From NCBI RefSeq assembly GCF_002009175.1, contig NZ_CP018047.1:4030001-4094000 (forward strand): a DNA stretch of 64,000 bases. The letters run 5' to 3'. Position numbers and translations under genes: made by a program. Under the pieces are notes generated by a model that saw only the letters and a list, made by a program, of their open reading frames with translations, was not told the DNA's origin and made no database searches. The stretch comes from Streptomyces niveus (GTDB taxonomy: Bacteria; Actinomycetota; Actinomycetes; Streptomycetales; Streptomycetaceae). Below, piece after piece: positions 25,825-33,173 of this stretch. Position 1 is the stretch's first letter, and every line of letters begins with the position of its first letter.

Positions 25825-27173
25825 GGGGACTCTTCTCCTTTCGTTCGGTCTGCGTGGAGTTGGTCGGTGAGCCAGGCTTCGCCGCTGGTGAGTCCGGTTC
25901 CGGCGTAGTCCCAGCGGGAGAGGACGAGGGTGGTGGGCGTGGGGGCGTGGGTGTCTTCGCCGCGTGTGAGGGCGGTTTGGAGTCGTTGCCATTGGGCGCG
26001 GGCCTGGCGGAGGTTGGAGAGGGTGGTGGAGTAGCGGCGGGTTTTGGTGGAGAAGTGGCCCCGGAAGCCGAGCATGTGGGCCCAGGCGCGCAGGCGGAGG
26101 TGTGCGAGGTCGTGCCGTGCGCCGAGGTCCCAGCAGGTGCGGACCAGGCGGCGGGCGTGGTCGGTGAGGTCGGTGTGGGCGAGTTCGGCCAGGAGCCGGA
26201 TGCGGTGGTCGAGGGTGCCGGTCGCGGTCTCGGTGCCCTTGGTGGCGTACTTGGCGATGTAGCCGGCCACGGCGCGGTCGGTGAGTTCGGTGCCGCCGGC
26301 GAAGTCGGCGGAGCGGATGACGCGTACGTCGAGCTGGCGGCCGAAGGTGAACCGGTGCGCGCGACCGTCGAGGGTCGGGCCCGTCACGCTGGCGGCTCGC
26401 GTGGCGGATTCAATGGCGTCGGTGAGGAGTTCGGGGGTGGCCCATGCCGCGGGTTGGGTGTTGCCGCCGTCGTGGCCGTCGAGTCGGATGACGGCGTGGA
26501 AGTGGACGGCGCCGCGTCGTTGGTACTCGGCGACCTTGGCGAAGGAGACGCGGGCGTGCTGGCGGAAGGTGCGTTGGGTGAGTCCGGCGCGCTTGGCGAT
26601 CTCGCGGCGGAGGTGGATGGAGAAGCGCCGCCACAGAGCCCCGGCGTGGGCGTTCCAGAGCACCGCGGCTTGGTAGTCGTAGGAGTCGGGGTTAAGCGGT
26701 GTTCCCAGGGCGGGATCGTCGGCGGGGTGGGTAGTGCCGCATCGGCAGGCGGGGCGGCCGGTGGGGCGGTTGTGGACGGGGCCGAAGCTGGGTGCGGTGA
26801 GGGTCGCGAAGACGCGGGGGTGTGTGGAGACCTGTTCGCCGGTGCCCTTGCCGCCGCGCAGTCCGGCGGTGATCAGGTGGTAGGTGTCGCGGCGGTAGGT
26901 CTCGGCGCAGGTGGCGCAGCGGGTGACGCGGCGGTTGTTGCACCGTACGAGGAGCTGTCCGGCCGGGAGGGCGGTCGAGTCGAGGTGGTGCAGTACGGGG
27001 CCGATCTCGCCGGTCCGGGTGTCGAGGTGGTGTTCCGTGCGGTGTCCGGTCAGGCGGATGGGACGGGTACAGCCGCCGAGGGTGGAGAGCTGGCGCAGGA
27101 GTCCGGGCAGTTGCCCGTACGTGGCCAGGCGACGCAGTTCGGTGCGTACGGGTGCGGTATCGCGCGTGATGAT
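25821..27173 (-). CDS. RepSA-like replication initiator with a predicted ATC start
   Basis: 450 residues if translation begins at ATC 27173. The frame is open from upstream of 27173 to the stop, but its first ATG/GTG/TTG after the ribosome-binding site is GTG 26663, which would remove about 170 conserved-looking residues. AAAGGAG (27181-27187) lies 7 bases before the ATC. The N-terminal part carries Cys pairs (CNNRRVTRCATCAE, CRCG); the centre has YQRRGAVHFHAVIRLDG, a rolling-circle HUH-like H-F-H motif. RepSA proteins nick the double-strand origin and start rolling-circle replication. Confidence 0.85.
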   Translation of the reverse strand: MITRDTAPVRTELRRLATYGQLPGLLRQLSTLGGCTRPIRLTGHRTEHHLDTRTGEIGPVLHHLDSTALPAGQLLVRCNNRRVTRCATCAETYRRDTYHLITAGLRGGKGTGEQVSTHPRVFATLTAPSFGPVHNRPTGRPACRCGTTHPADDPALGTPLNPDSYDYQAAVLWNAHAGALWRRFSIHLRREIAKRAGLTQRTFRQHARVSFAKVAEYQRRGAVHFHAVIRLDGHDGGNTQPAAWATPELLTDAIESATRAASVTGPTLDGRAHRFTFGRQLDVRVIRSADFAGGTELTDRAVAGYIAKYATKGTETATGTLDHRIRLLAELAHTDLTDHARRLVRTCWDLGARHDLAHLRLRAWAHMLGFRGHFSTKTRRYSTTLSNLRQARAQWQRLQTALTRGEDTHAPTPTTLVLSRWDYAGTGLTSGEAWLTDQLHADRTKGEESP

Positions 27174-27272
27174 GGTGCTTCTCCTTTGTCTGACATCTGT
27201 GTCCGGGTGGAGGGGAAGGCCCTGCCGGGGCGGCGGATGCTTGGCGGTATCGAGGCCGCCCCGGCAGGTTGC

Positions 27273-27470
27273 TCAGGGATGGTTGGTGCGGTTGACGACG
27301 TCGACCCCGGTGCGGGTGCCTGAGTCGATGGCGGGGGCGAGGAAGGTCTGGCTGAGGTAGAAGCCGAAGAGGGCAGTCACGGCGACGACCCAGAGGCGGA
27401 CGCCCAGGAACTTGACGGCGGCCCAGGCGATGACGCCGAGGACCAGGACGAGCGGCAGGGAGACGGTCAC
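27273..27470 (-). CDS. Spd-type small membrane protein (plasmid spread)
   Basis: 65 residues from GTG 27470 with GGAG upstream. Two hydrophobic helices (VSLPLVLVLGVIAWAAVKFL and WVVAVTALFGFYLSQTFL) are followed by the hydrophilic tail AIDSGTRTGVDVVN. This form is standard for small spread proteins in Streptomyces plasmids and AICEs, which help distribute the element through septa of the recipient mycelium. The frame is open upstream into the preceding transfer-protein gene because that gene has lost one base. Confidence 0.75.
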   Translation of the reverse strand: MTVSLPLVLVLGVIAWAAVKFLGVRLWVVAVTALFGFYLSQTFLAPAIDSGTRTGVDVVNRTNHP

Positions 27471-27495
27471 GGTCGAGGACTCCAGTCGTCGGGTG

Positions 27496-27683
27496 TCAGC
27501 GCACGGGGCAGCGGTGGGTACGGGCGGCGAGTTCGGCGGCGGCGCGCGAGTCGTAGTCGGCGAAAAGCCGCAGCGGGGCGCCGTGCAGGCGGCGGTGTGC
27601 TTCTCGCGGCCCCGGTTGTCGTTCGCGGTGCCGACCTGCACGGGGCCGGTTCGTGCCACGTTCTTGAAGCGTTTCGGGCGCAT
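27496..27683 (-). pseudogene. mobile-element transfer protein gene with a one-base frameshift (or programmed -1 frameshift)
   Basis: ATG 27683 opens MRPKRFKNVARTGPVQVGTA and continues to CTAPRCGFS. After the run TTTTC (about 27562-27566) the expected family ending (ADYDSRAAAELAARTHRCPV, then R and a stop at 27496-27498) is in the -1 frame. In the present frame the ORF instead runs on into the downstream Spd gene, giving a 136-residue fusion. A single-base loss relative to the family explains this; a -1 slip on GGC-TTT-TCG would restore the normal 61-residue protein. Confidence 0.7.
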
Positions 27684-27698
27684 GACTGAGCTGTCCTT

Positions 27699-28307
27699 TC
27701 AGGCGAGTTGGGCGGCGATCTGCTGCGCGAGGGCCGGCGGGACTCCGAGCCGGGCGCGCAGGGTGTCTGTGTCGATGGGTTCGCCGGTCCGGTCCTGGTG
27801 AGCGGTGGCGACCTTGCGGGCGTGTTCGACCAAGGCGGCCGGGACAGCGGCGGGAACGGGGGCGAGCGGGGGTTGCTGGTCCTCGAACTTCGGTGTTTCG
27901 GGGGTGGGTTCAGGCGTCGCGGGGTCCGTGGTCGGTTCGGCCGGGGCGGGTGTGTGGGCGAGGAGCGTTCCGCCGAGGAAGGCGATGGCGGGCCATCCGG
28001 CGACGAGGATGCGAAGCCAGTCGGGAACGTCGTTGAGGTCGAGGAGCCCGGCGGTGGCGATGTTGGCGCCGAGGGAGGCGACCAGGGCCGTGAGGAACCA
28101 GCACCACCCCGACGCGGTGGAGTGTCCGGAGCGCAGGCGGCGCCAGGCCGCGACGAGTAGCAGGTCGACGCTGATCGGGTAGGCCCAGGCTTTCCAGCCG
28201 TGTTGTCCGGCGGCTTCGGCCAGGTCGTGAAGGTGAGCGAAGGACAGGGCACCGGCGATCACGGCTTGGATCAGTACGGCGTCGATCCGGGCCAGGGTGC
28301 GGCGCAT
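27699..28307 (-). CDS. DUF2637 membrane protein (SpdB-like spread protein)
   Basis: 202 residues. Four hydrophobic segments (AVLIQAVIAGALSFAHLHDLA, YPISVDLLLVAAW, CWFLTALVASLGANIATAG, ILVAGWPAIAFLGGTLLAH) are followed by a Pro/Glu-rich linker and a C-terminal helical region (TDTLRARLGVPPALAQQIAA). DUF2637 proteins of AICEs are spread factors acting with the TraB-like ATPase. It precedes the small transfer genes and follows the transfer ATPase gene on the same strand. Confidence 0.85.
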   Translation of the reverse strand: MRRTLARIDAVLIQAVIAGALSFAHLHDLAEAAGQHGWKAWAYPISVDLLLVAAWRRLRSGHSTASGWCWFLTALVASLGANIATAGLLDLNDVPDWLRILVAGWPAIAFLGGTLLAHTPAPAEPTTDPATPEPTPETPKFEDQQPPLAPVPAAVPAALVEHARKVATAHQDRTGEPIDTDTLRARLGVPPALAQQIAAQLA

Positions 28308-28389
28308 CGCGGAACCTCCTTTCGGTTTCGGGCATGGCGGGGGTAGGCAGTTGGCGCGGTTGAGGTCGCGCCGACCGTGGGAGGAGTGG

Positions 28390-29766
28390 TCAGCCGGTGA
28401 CGGGACTCGGCTTGGTCAGCGGCGCGGCCTTCTCGACCGGGCGCGTGGGCACGAAGGGCCGGAAGGAGGCGAGCGCGGGCAGCTCGGGTACGAGTGCGGC
28501 GGTCTCGTGGCAGACGGCGGAGGCGTCGCCGAGGGAGAGGTACGGAGTGCGGATACGGGTCCAGCCGCCGGAAGTGTCACCGGCGATGGCGAGGCCGGGA
28601 CGCTCGGGAGCGATGGAGCAGGCGGCGCCGACCGCTTCCGGAGCGATGTCGCCGAGCGCCATCTTGGCCGAGGATTCGTCGTTGACGCGGTGGCAGACAC
28701 GGCCTGAGAGCTGAGCGCGGAGCATCGTCGCGCCTTTGCCGAGTTCGGCCCCGAAGCGCTGCCCGCAGATCTCCAGGAAGATGCCGGCGGCGCGGCCGAG
28801 CTGGGCGAGGCGGATGAGCTGGGTGACCATCTGGTCCCGGCGTTCCTCGTCCTTCTTGGTCGCTATGAGGAAGAGTTCGGCCACCTCGTCCACGAACAGC
28901 ACGACTGGTACGGGGCGTTCGTGCTCAGGCAGGCCCCAGACGTCCGAGGTGATGTCCTCGTCGGGGGTGCCGGAAGCGATGCCCTGACGGGCTTTGATCA
29001 GGTCGTATCGGTCTTCCATCTCGGCGACGAGCGCGGGCAGCAGTTCGGCCGCCTCGTCGGGGTTGGTGGCCAGTGCGGACAGGCGAGGCGCGAAGGGTGC
29101 GAGTTCGACGCCGCGTTTGCAGTCGATGCCGACCAGGGCGACGGGTTGGCGGGCGAGACCGCTGATCAGGTTGCGCAGGTACATGGACTTGCCCGACAGC
29201 GTTGCCCCGAGGGTGAGTTGGTGCGGGACGGCCAGGTAATCCCGTACGAAGGGCTGTGCGTTCTCCCGCAGGGCCACCGGCACCCGCAGCACATCCGGAC
29301 GCGTGGCTCTCGGCATCCGGACACGTGCCAGCACATCGAAGCCGACCAAGCGCAACTCGACCACACCCGGCTTCACCGAAGTGACGTGAACGGTGTGGAC
29401 TCCCCAGGCATGACGCAGACGCTCTGAGGACGCGGCGACGTCTGCCGGTTCCTGGCCGGGAGCGAGGCGGAGCCTGAACCGCAGCCCGGTCGAGGTGGGC
29501 CGGATCAGTCCACGCCGGGGTGGTACGGGGCGGATCTCGCGCCGGGTGGCAGCTCGTACAGCCAGGGCGCGAAGACGGGACGGAGGGACGGTCAGGCCAC
29601 AGGCTTCCATGACCGAGACGTACGAGGTGAGCAGTCGCACGACGGCCAGCGGCAGGCCGATGACGCACCAGAACAGGACCGGGCAGTGAGTCCGGGCCCA
29701 GGCGGCCCCGACGCCGAGTGCGACGAGGGGACCGCCCAGTACCGCGAGTGTCAGCAGGTCGGACAC
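28390..29766 (-). CDS. FtsK/SpoIIIE-type DNA translocase for conjugation (TraB/TraSA-like)
   Basis: 458 residues from GTG 29766, one base after the upstream stop, with GGAG in range. Two N-terminal membrane helices (about 5-25 and 29-49) are followed by a motor domain with Walker A GATLSGKS (187-194), GIDCKRGVEL, Walker B VVLFVDEVAEL (288-298), and GIFLEICGQRFG. AICE translocases bind clt repeats and pump double-stranded DNA into the recipient. Walker A has T-L-S where related pumps often have T-G-S/A, which should not abolish ATP binding. Confidence 0.92.
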   Translation of the reverse strand: MSDLLTLAVLGGPLVALGVGAAWARTHCPVLFWCVIGLPLAVVRLLTSYVSVMEACGLTVPPSRLRALAVRAATRREIRPVPPRRGLIRPTSTGLRFRLRLAPGQEPADVAASSERLRHAWGVHTVHVTSVKPGVVELRLVGFDVLARVRMPRATRPDVLRVPVALRENAQPFVRDYLAVPHQLTLGATLSGKSMYLRNLISGLARQPVALVGIDCKRGVELAPFAPRLSALATNPDEAAELLPALVAEMEDRYDLIKARQGIASGTPDEDITSDVWGLPEHERPVPVVLFVDEVAELFLIATKKDEERRDQMVTQLIRLAQLGRAAGIFLEICGQRFGAELGKGATMLRAQLSGRVCHRVNDESSAKMALGDIAPEAVGAACSIAPERPGLAIAGDTSGGWTRIRTPYLSLGDASAVCHETAALVPELPALASFRPFVPTRPVEKAAPLTKPSPVTG

Positions 29767-29767
29767 G

Positions 29768-30124
29768 TCAGGCTCCCGCGCCGACCGTGGCGGGGATGGC
29801 ACCGGCGGTCACGGCGGCGGCCCGGTAGGCGATGCCGTGACGCTGCTGCCCGTTGAACACCGACTCCCAGGGCCGGGCGATCAGCCCCGGCAGCGAGACA
29901 GGCGCCCCCAGGACCAGGCCGTCAGTCACGCCGCTCTCAGGAATGGTGACGTGGATGAGGGACGACTCGCCCTCGTCGATGTACACGACGCCGACCTTCA
30001 TCAACGCCTCACCGCTGATCGCGTCCTTGGCGATCTCGCCGGTCTGCCGGTCGCGCACCTTCGGCTCAGGCGTCTCGGTCAGCAGGATCGTCGCGGTGGA
30101 AGTCTCAACTCGGATGGAACGCAT
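29768..30124 (-). CDS. SCO3933-family AICE regulatory protein
   Basis: 118 residues from ATG 30124, preceded by AAGGAG at a spacing of 9. Beta-rich sequence: VETSTATILLTETPEPKVRD, GEIAKDAISGEALMKVGVVY, LIHVTIPESGV, then LVLGAPVSLPGL and RPWESVFNG. I recall this as a conserved small protein placed before the transfer ATPase in Streptomyces AICEs and labelled a regulatory protein; its mechanism is not known. It is the first gene of the tra-spd operon, just downstream of operator-like sites at 30166 and 30239. Confidence 0.8.
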   Translation of the reverse strand: MRSIRVETSTATILLTETPEPKVRDRQTGEIAKDAISGEALMKVGVVYIDEGESSLIHVTIPESGVTDGLVLGAPVSLPGLIARPWESVFNGQQRHGIAYRAAAVTAGAIPATVGAGA

Positions 30125-30165
30125 GGGATGTATCTCCTTGGGATCATCCCCGATCCAGTGCATCT

Positions 30166-30254
30166 AGTCGTGTAGACAAGTTGCGTGCTGAATCGGGGTG
30201 TTGCTGGAACGCGAACCACTGTGACATACGTCTTGCCCACTCGTCTATACGAGT
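30166..30254. promoter_or_regulatory. operator-like sites before the transfer operon
   Basis: AGTCGT-GTAG-ACAAGT (30166-30181) and ACTCGT-CTAT-ACGAGT (30239-30254) fit one 16-bp pattern, A(C/G)T(C/T)GT-N4-AC(G/A)AGT. A third copy lies at 31683-31698. They fill the gap between the transfer operon and the end of the GntR gene, as expected for KorSA-type repression. Confidence 0.6.
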
Positions 30255-30330
30255 ATGCCTCTTGGTGCGTACGAGTCCCAAGGACAGGCCCCCGGAAGGG
30301 GTGGCCGCGCATCTCGTGCGTCACCAGCCG

Positions 30331-31119
30331 TCAGGTCGCGGGCAGTTGGTAGTTCAGGACGTACGCGTCAGCCGCCATGACCGTGTCACACACCTCCACA
30401 GCCCGGCCTTTGGTGTCGAACGCGGTGCGGATCAGATGGATCACGGGCACTCCGGAGGAGAGTCGCAGCGTCTTCACTTCCAGAGGGGAGGGCATCCGTG
30501 CCCGGATCTCTTCCTCGAAGTGGTCAAGCTTGTGGCCCAGCTCTTCGAGCCGGGCGTAGATCCCGCCGGGACCGGGGTTGGGCTGGGCGATGGGGGTGTT
30601 ACGGGCCAGGTCGAGCGGCAGGTAGGAGACGGCGAACTCGACGGGACGGCCGTCCAGCAGGTACCGGCGACGCCTGGCCAGGACGCGACGCGGGGCGCCG
30701 AGCCGAGCGGAGATGTCCGGGGTCGGACGCTCCTCCTTGACCTCCAGGTTGTCCACCTCCGGGCGACTGCCGGCAGCGTCGGCCTCCACGATGAATGCGG
30801 ACTTCCCCTGTTCGCGGTGGCGCCGTGCGAACCGGTCGGATGCCAGTCGGCGTACCGGAGGGCGGGGCCGGACGAAGACGCCCTTGCCGTGCTCGGACGA
30901 GACCAGACCCTCGCTCTGGAGCATGGAAAGCGCGTTGCGCACGGTCATGCGGGACACGCTGAAGTGCTCGACCAGCTCCGATTCCGAGGGCAGCTTGGAG
31001 CTCTCGGCGAAGCGTCCCTTGTCGATGGCTTCCCGCAGTTGATCGGCGATCTGCCGGAAGACGGCTCGGTCACTGGTCGGGTCCAGCGAGCCGAGCAGGC
31101 CGGGAGTAAGAGCAGCCAC
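30331..31119 (-). CDS. GntR/UTRA transcriptional repressor (KorSA-like)
   Basis: 262 residues from a GTG start with AAAGGAG. Winged helix at about 15-85 (FRQIADQLREAI, KLPSESELVEHFSVSRMTVRNAL, GLVSSEHGKGVFV), then a UTRA domain (RRRYLLDGRPVEFAVSYLPLDLA, IHLIRTAFDTKGRAVEV). In pSAM2 the GntR protein KorSA silences pra and thereby keeps the element integrated. Its position between the transfer operon and the divergent Nudix gene, with 16-bp operator-like sites on both sides, supports the same role. Confidence 0.88.
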   Translation of the reverse strand: MAALTPGLLGSLDPTSDRAVFRQIADQLREAIDKGRFAESSKLPSESELVEHFSVSRMTVRNALSMLQSEGLVSSEHGKGVFVRPRPPVRRLASDRFARRHREQGKSAFIVEADAAGSRPEVDNLEVKEERPTPDISARLGAPRRVLARRRRYLLDGRPVEFAVSYLPLDLARNTPIAQPNPGPGGIYARLEELGHKLDHFEEEIRARMPSPLEVKTLRLSSGVPVIHLIRTAFDTKGRAVEVCDTVMAADAYVLNYQLPAT

Positions 31120-31207
31120 GTGTACTCCTTTGGATATCTAGACAAGAGGTTGAGTCCAGTTGCTACGGTGAGAGCCTAGTCAGCCAACTGGACGAGGACT
31201 GCCGAAA

Positions 31208-31642
31208 GTGACCACCGCCGAACGTCCCCACTCCGTGAGCGTCGCCGGGGTGATCGTGGACTCCCAAGGTCGCGCCCTGCTGATCAAGCGGCGCGACAAC
31301 GGGCACTGGGAACCGCCGGGCGGCGTAGTCGAGGCTGGCGAAACTCTTCCCGACGCGCTTCAGCGGGAAGTCCTGGAGGAAACAGGCATCAAGATCGCCC
31401 TTCCGGCGACTCTGACCGGCGTCTACAAGAACATGACGGGCCTGATCGTCTCGCTCGTCTTCCGCTGCCAGGCCATCGAGGGCCAGCCCACCACGGGCGA
31501 CGAAACCAAAGCTCTGCGCTGGGTCACTCGCGACGAAGCGGCTGAGCTGGCCGACGAGGCATACGCGATCCGCGTACTGGACGCCCTGGACGCGGTGTCC
31601 CCCGCCGCTGTACGTGCCCACGACGGCGTGAAACTCATCTAG
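31208..31642 (+). CDS. Nudix hydrolase, Pif-like immunity factor
   Basis: 144 residues. A complete Nudix box (GGVVEAGETL ... REVLEETGI, about 38-61) lies in a normal single-domain Nudix fold beginning SVSVAGVIVDSQGRALLIKRR. In pSAM2 the Nudix protein Pif, encoded next to the regulatory genes, blocks redundant transfer between cells that already carry the element. The same position beside the KorSA-like gene suggests that role; a house-cleaning hydrolase is the alternative. TAGACAAG (31139-31146), half of the operator motif, overlaps its likely -35. Confidence 0.88.
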   Translation: MTTAERPHSVSVAGVIVDSQGRALLIKRRDNGHWEPPGGVVEAGETLPDALQREVLEETGIKIALPATLTGVYKNMTGLIVSLVFRCQAIEGQPTTGDETKALRWVTRDEAAELADEAYAIRVLDALDAVSPAAVRAHDGVKLI

Positions 31643-31682
31643 CACTGAACAACGGTCCATGGCCGCCCACCAGCATAAAGGA

Positions 31683-31698
31683 ACTTGTATGCACGAGT
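31683..31698. promoter_or_regulatory. operator-like site over a start codon
   Basis: ACTTGT-ATGC-ACGAGT matches the motif found before the transfer operon and contains the ATG (31689) of the RsbW-like gene and part of its ribosome-binding region. Binding here would block transcription elongation or initiation for 31689-32820. Confidence 0.5.
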
Positions 31699-32117
31699 AT
31701 ACGAGCAAAGTGCGAGTCTGGGGACTGACTTGCCCAGGTTTCCGCGAAGAGGTCGGCCGGGCGCGGAGATGGACCCGCGACGTCCTTGCCGGACACCCCA
31801 GGGCAGATGACGTGACGCTCATCGTGAGCGAGCTGGGTACCAACGCGCTTCTCTACACGGCCAGCGGCGAGGAGAGCGGCGCCTTCCAGGTCGCGCTCGC
31901 GCTCTCGGACCATGTGATTGCGGTGTCCGTCACTGATGCCGGGGGCAGTGTCACGGTCCCCGAGGTGGAACACGCGGAGAAGGCAGCGCTGCACGGCCGG
32001 GGGCTCGACATCGTCAGCTCACTCGCCCACAACGTCAGCATCCACGGCACCGGCAAGGGCTTCACCGTCACCGCGGAAATCATCTCCCACCATCCCGGCA
32101 GCCGGCCATGGCGATGA
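31689..32117 (+). CDS. RsbW-like ATP-binding (HATPase) protein
   Basis: 142 residues; ATG 31689 has AAAGGAA nearby, while an earlier in-frame start (31659) is weak. GHKL-fold motifs: VSELGTNALLY (N-box), VTDAGGSV (G1), HGRGLDIVSSLA (G2), GKGFTVTAEI. Such single-domain proteins are anti-sigma kinases that bind SigF/SigB-type factors or their antagonists. No anti-anti-sigma gene is next to it. On a mobile element it could tune the host sigma network, including the sigN/sigF genes at 55-57 kb, but that link is only inference. Confidence 0.85.
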   Translation: MHEYTSKVRVWGLTCPGFREEVGRARRWTRDVLAGHPRADDVTLIVSELGTNALLYTASGEESGAFQVALALSDHVIAVSVTDAGGSVTVPEVEHAEKAALHGRGLDIVSSLAHNVSIHGTGKGFTVTAEIISHHPGSRPWR

Positions 32118-32431
32118 GCGGCGTTCGCGAGACCGCTTACTGGTGCGAGGCCATGGCGCACACGACCGCTGATGGCCGCGTTCTCCATTTAGGGGGCCGT
32201 CTGACGCGCAGCCCACGGCTCGCTGTCCGGTGGCTTCGGGACAGGGTCCGGGACGTGACGGATCAGCTCGACCAGCACTATGGCGCCCCCGGACGTCACT
32301 GGGTCTTGGACGAGCCCGAACACGAGCAGGCCCGATCCGCCCTGGCCCGAGGCGAGGTCTACGTCTTCAGGCTCTACGACGACACGACGTGCTACATGCT
32401 CTCGGCCCGCCCCACGGGACAGACGCGATGA
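32108..32431 (+). CDS. hypothetical AICE protein
   Basis: 107 residues, overlapping the preceding gene by 10 bp and the next by ATGA. The N-terminal part has Cys/Trp and HTTADGRVLHLGGRLTRSP; the centre is helical (VRWLRDRVRDVTDQLDQHYG), and the end YVFRLYDDTTCYMLSARP is beta-rich. It shares its general build with the following gene (both end in a Y/I-x-W/M strand), so the two may be diverged relatives. Family not recognised. Confidence 0.6.
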   Translation: MAMSGVRETAYWCEAMAHTTADGRVLHLGGRLTRSPRLAVRWLRDRVRDVTDQLDQHYGAPGRHWVLDEPEHEQARSALARGEVYVFRLYDDTTCYMLSARPTGQTR

Positions 32432-32820
32432 ACCGCCCGACGCCGGTGCTCCTACGCGGCTACCGGTGCGAATGCCACACGAGCCGCCCCTCGAACGGCG
32501 ACGCCGCTGCACTGCTCGGCTCCGTCGATGTCGAGACGGCGCCCCAGGCGGTCCGCTGGATCAGAGTCGCAGTGCGCACCCTCACGCCGGCCCTCAACTC
32601 CGAGGCATTCGAGGAAGCCTGGCAATGGCTGTCGGAAGACCACCACGACGCGCTCCAGGCCCTCGTCCAGGGCGAGCCCATCACTCTCACACTCCAGCAA
32701 GGCGCCACAACGATCCAATGGACTGCCCGCCCGGTCCAGTTCCTCAAACTCACCACCCGCCAGGGCATCAACTCCCCAGCCTGCACACAGGAGTACACCG
32801 AGCCCCGCCCGACAACGTGA
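32428..32820 (+). CDS. hypothetical AICE protein
   Basis: 130 residues from the ATG overlapping the upstream stop. The protein has a Cys pair near the N-terminus (YRCECHTSR) and a helical centre (VRWIRVAVRTLTPALNSEAFEEAW), then a beta strand region ending ITLTLQQGATTIQWTARP. Its layout parallels the previous protein: VRWIR/VRWLR, then a helix, then a closing strand motif. No known domain. Last gene of the plus-strand group that starts with the Nudix gene. Confidence 0.55.
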   Translation: MNRPTPVLLRGYRCECHTSRPSNGDAAALLGSVDVETAPQAVRWIRVAVRTLTPALNSEAFEEAWQWLSEDHHDALQALVQGEPITLTLQQGATTIQWTARPVQFLKLTTRQGINSPACTQEYTEPRPTT

Positions 32821-32844
32821 GTAACAACTTTCTCTACGGTTTCA

Positions 32845-32930
32845 AGGCGCCTCGCTCCGCTCGCCGCGCGCTCCCCGGCTTTCCGCCGGGTCCCGCCGCT
32901 CCTGTCTCCGCCCCGCTCCGGGCCCCGGCT
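32845..32930. repeat. inverted copy of the G+C-rich element seen at 4190-4310
   Basis: On the minus strand it reads GGAGCGGGGCGGAGACAGGA (32919 downward), then a proline-codon-like GC stretch, then GAGCGGAGCGAG and GCGCCTTG, matching the 4.2-kb copy in order and spacing. It lies directly after the plus-strand gene group of the AICE in a 353-bp gap without genes. Confidence 0.55.
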
Positions 32931-33042
32931 ACGCCAGTCGCGCGACAGAACGCCAGTGGTACGGGGAAACCCTCTGTGGCCAGGACGGCCGGCTCCACGG
33001 CTTTAGCCACCTCCCCGGCTCGGGGCCCGCGTCGAGCAGGAC

Positions 33043-33115
33043 CAGGGGGCCACTCGATCAAATTCCGGGCAGGGGCACAGCCTGCCCGAGTTGCCGGCCA
33101 GCGTACGGCCCCCTG
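33043..33115. other. structured intergenic region in the AICE, candidate origin or clt
   Basis: CAGGGGGCC (33043-33051) pairs with GGCCCCCTG (33107-33115), enclosing an inner hairpin CGGGCAGG (33066-33073)/CCTGCCCG (33081-33088). No ORF is supported between 32821 and 33173. A long-range stem with an inner hairpin on a rolling-circle element could be a single-strand origin or the cis-acting transfer locus. I found no GACCCGGA-type translocase repeats, so the role is open. Confidence 0.4.
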
Positions 33116-33173
33116 ATCATGCTCAACCCCAAACCAGGCAGGACACCGGCCAAACCCCCTTCACCGACCTGGA

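Noticed and set aside
26661..26663. GTG 26663 as the rep start
   Set aside because: It lies deep inside the protein with no ribosome-binding site, and about 170 upstream in-frame codons read as a conserved-looking Cys-containing N-terminus.
25854..27323. 489-codon plus-strand frame opposite rep
   Set aside because: Product is Gly/Val/Ala low complexity; it is an antisense shadow of the GC-skewed rep gene.
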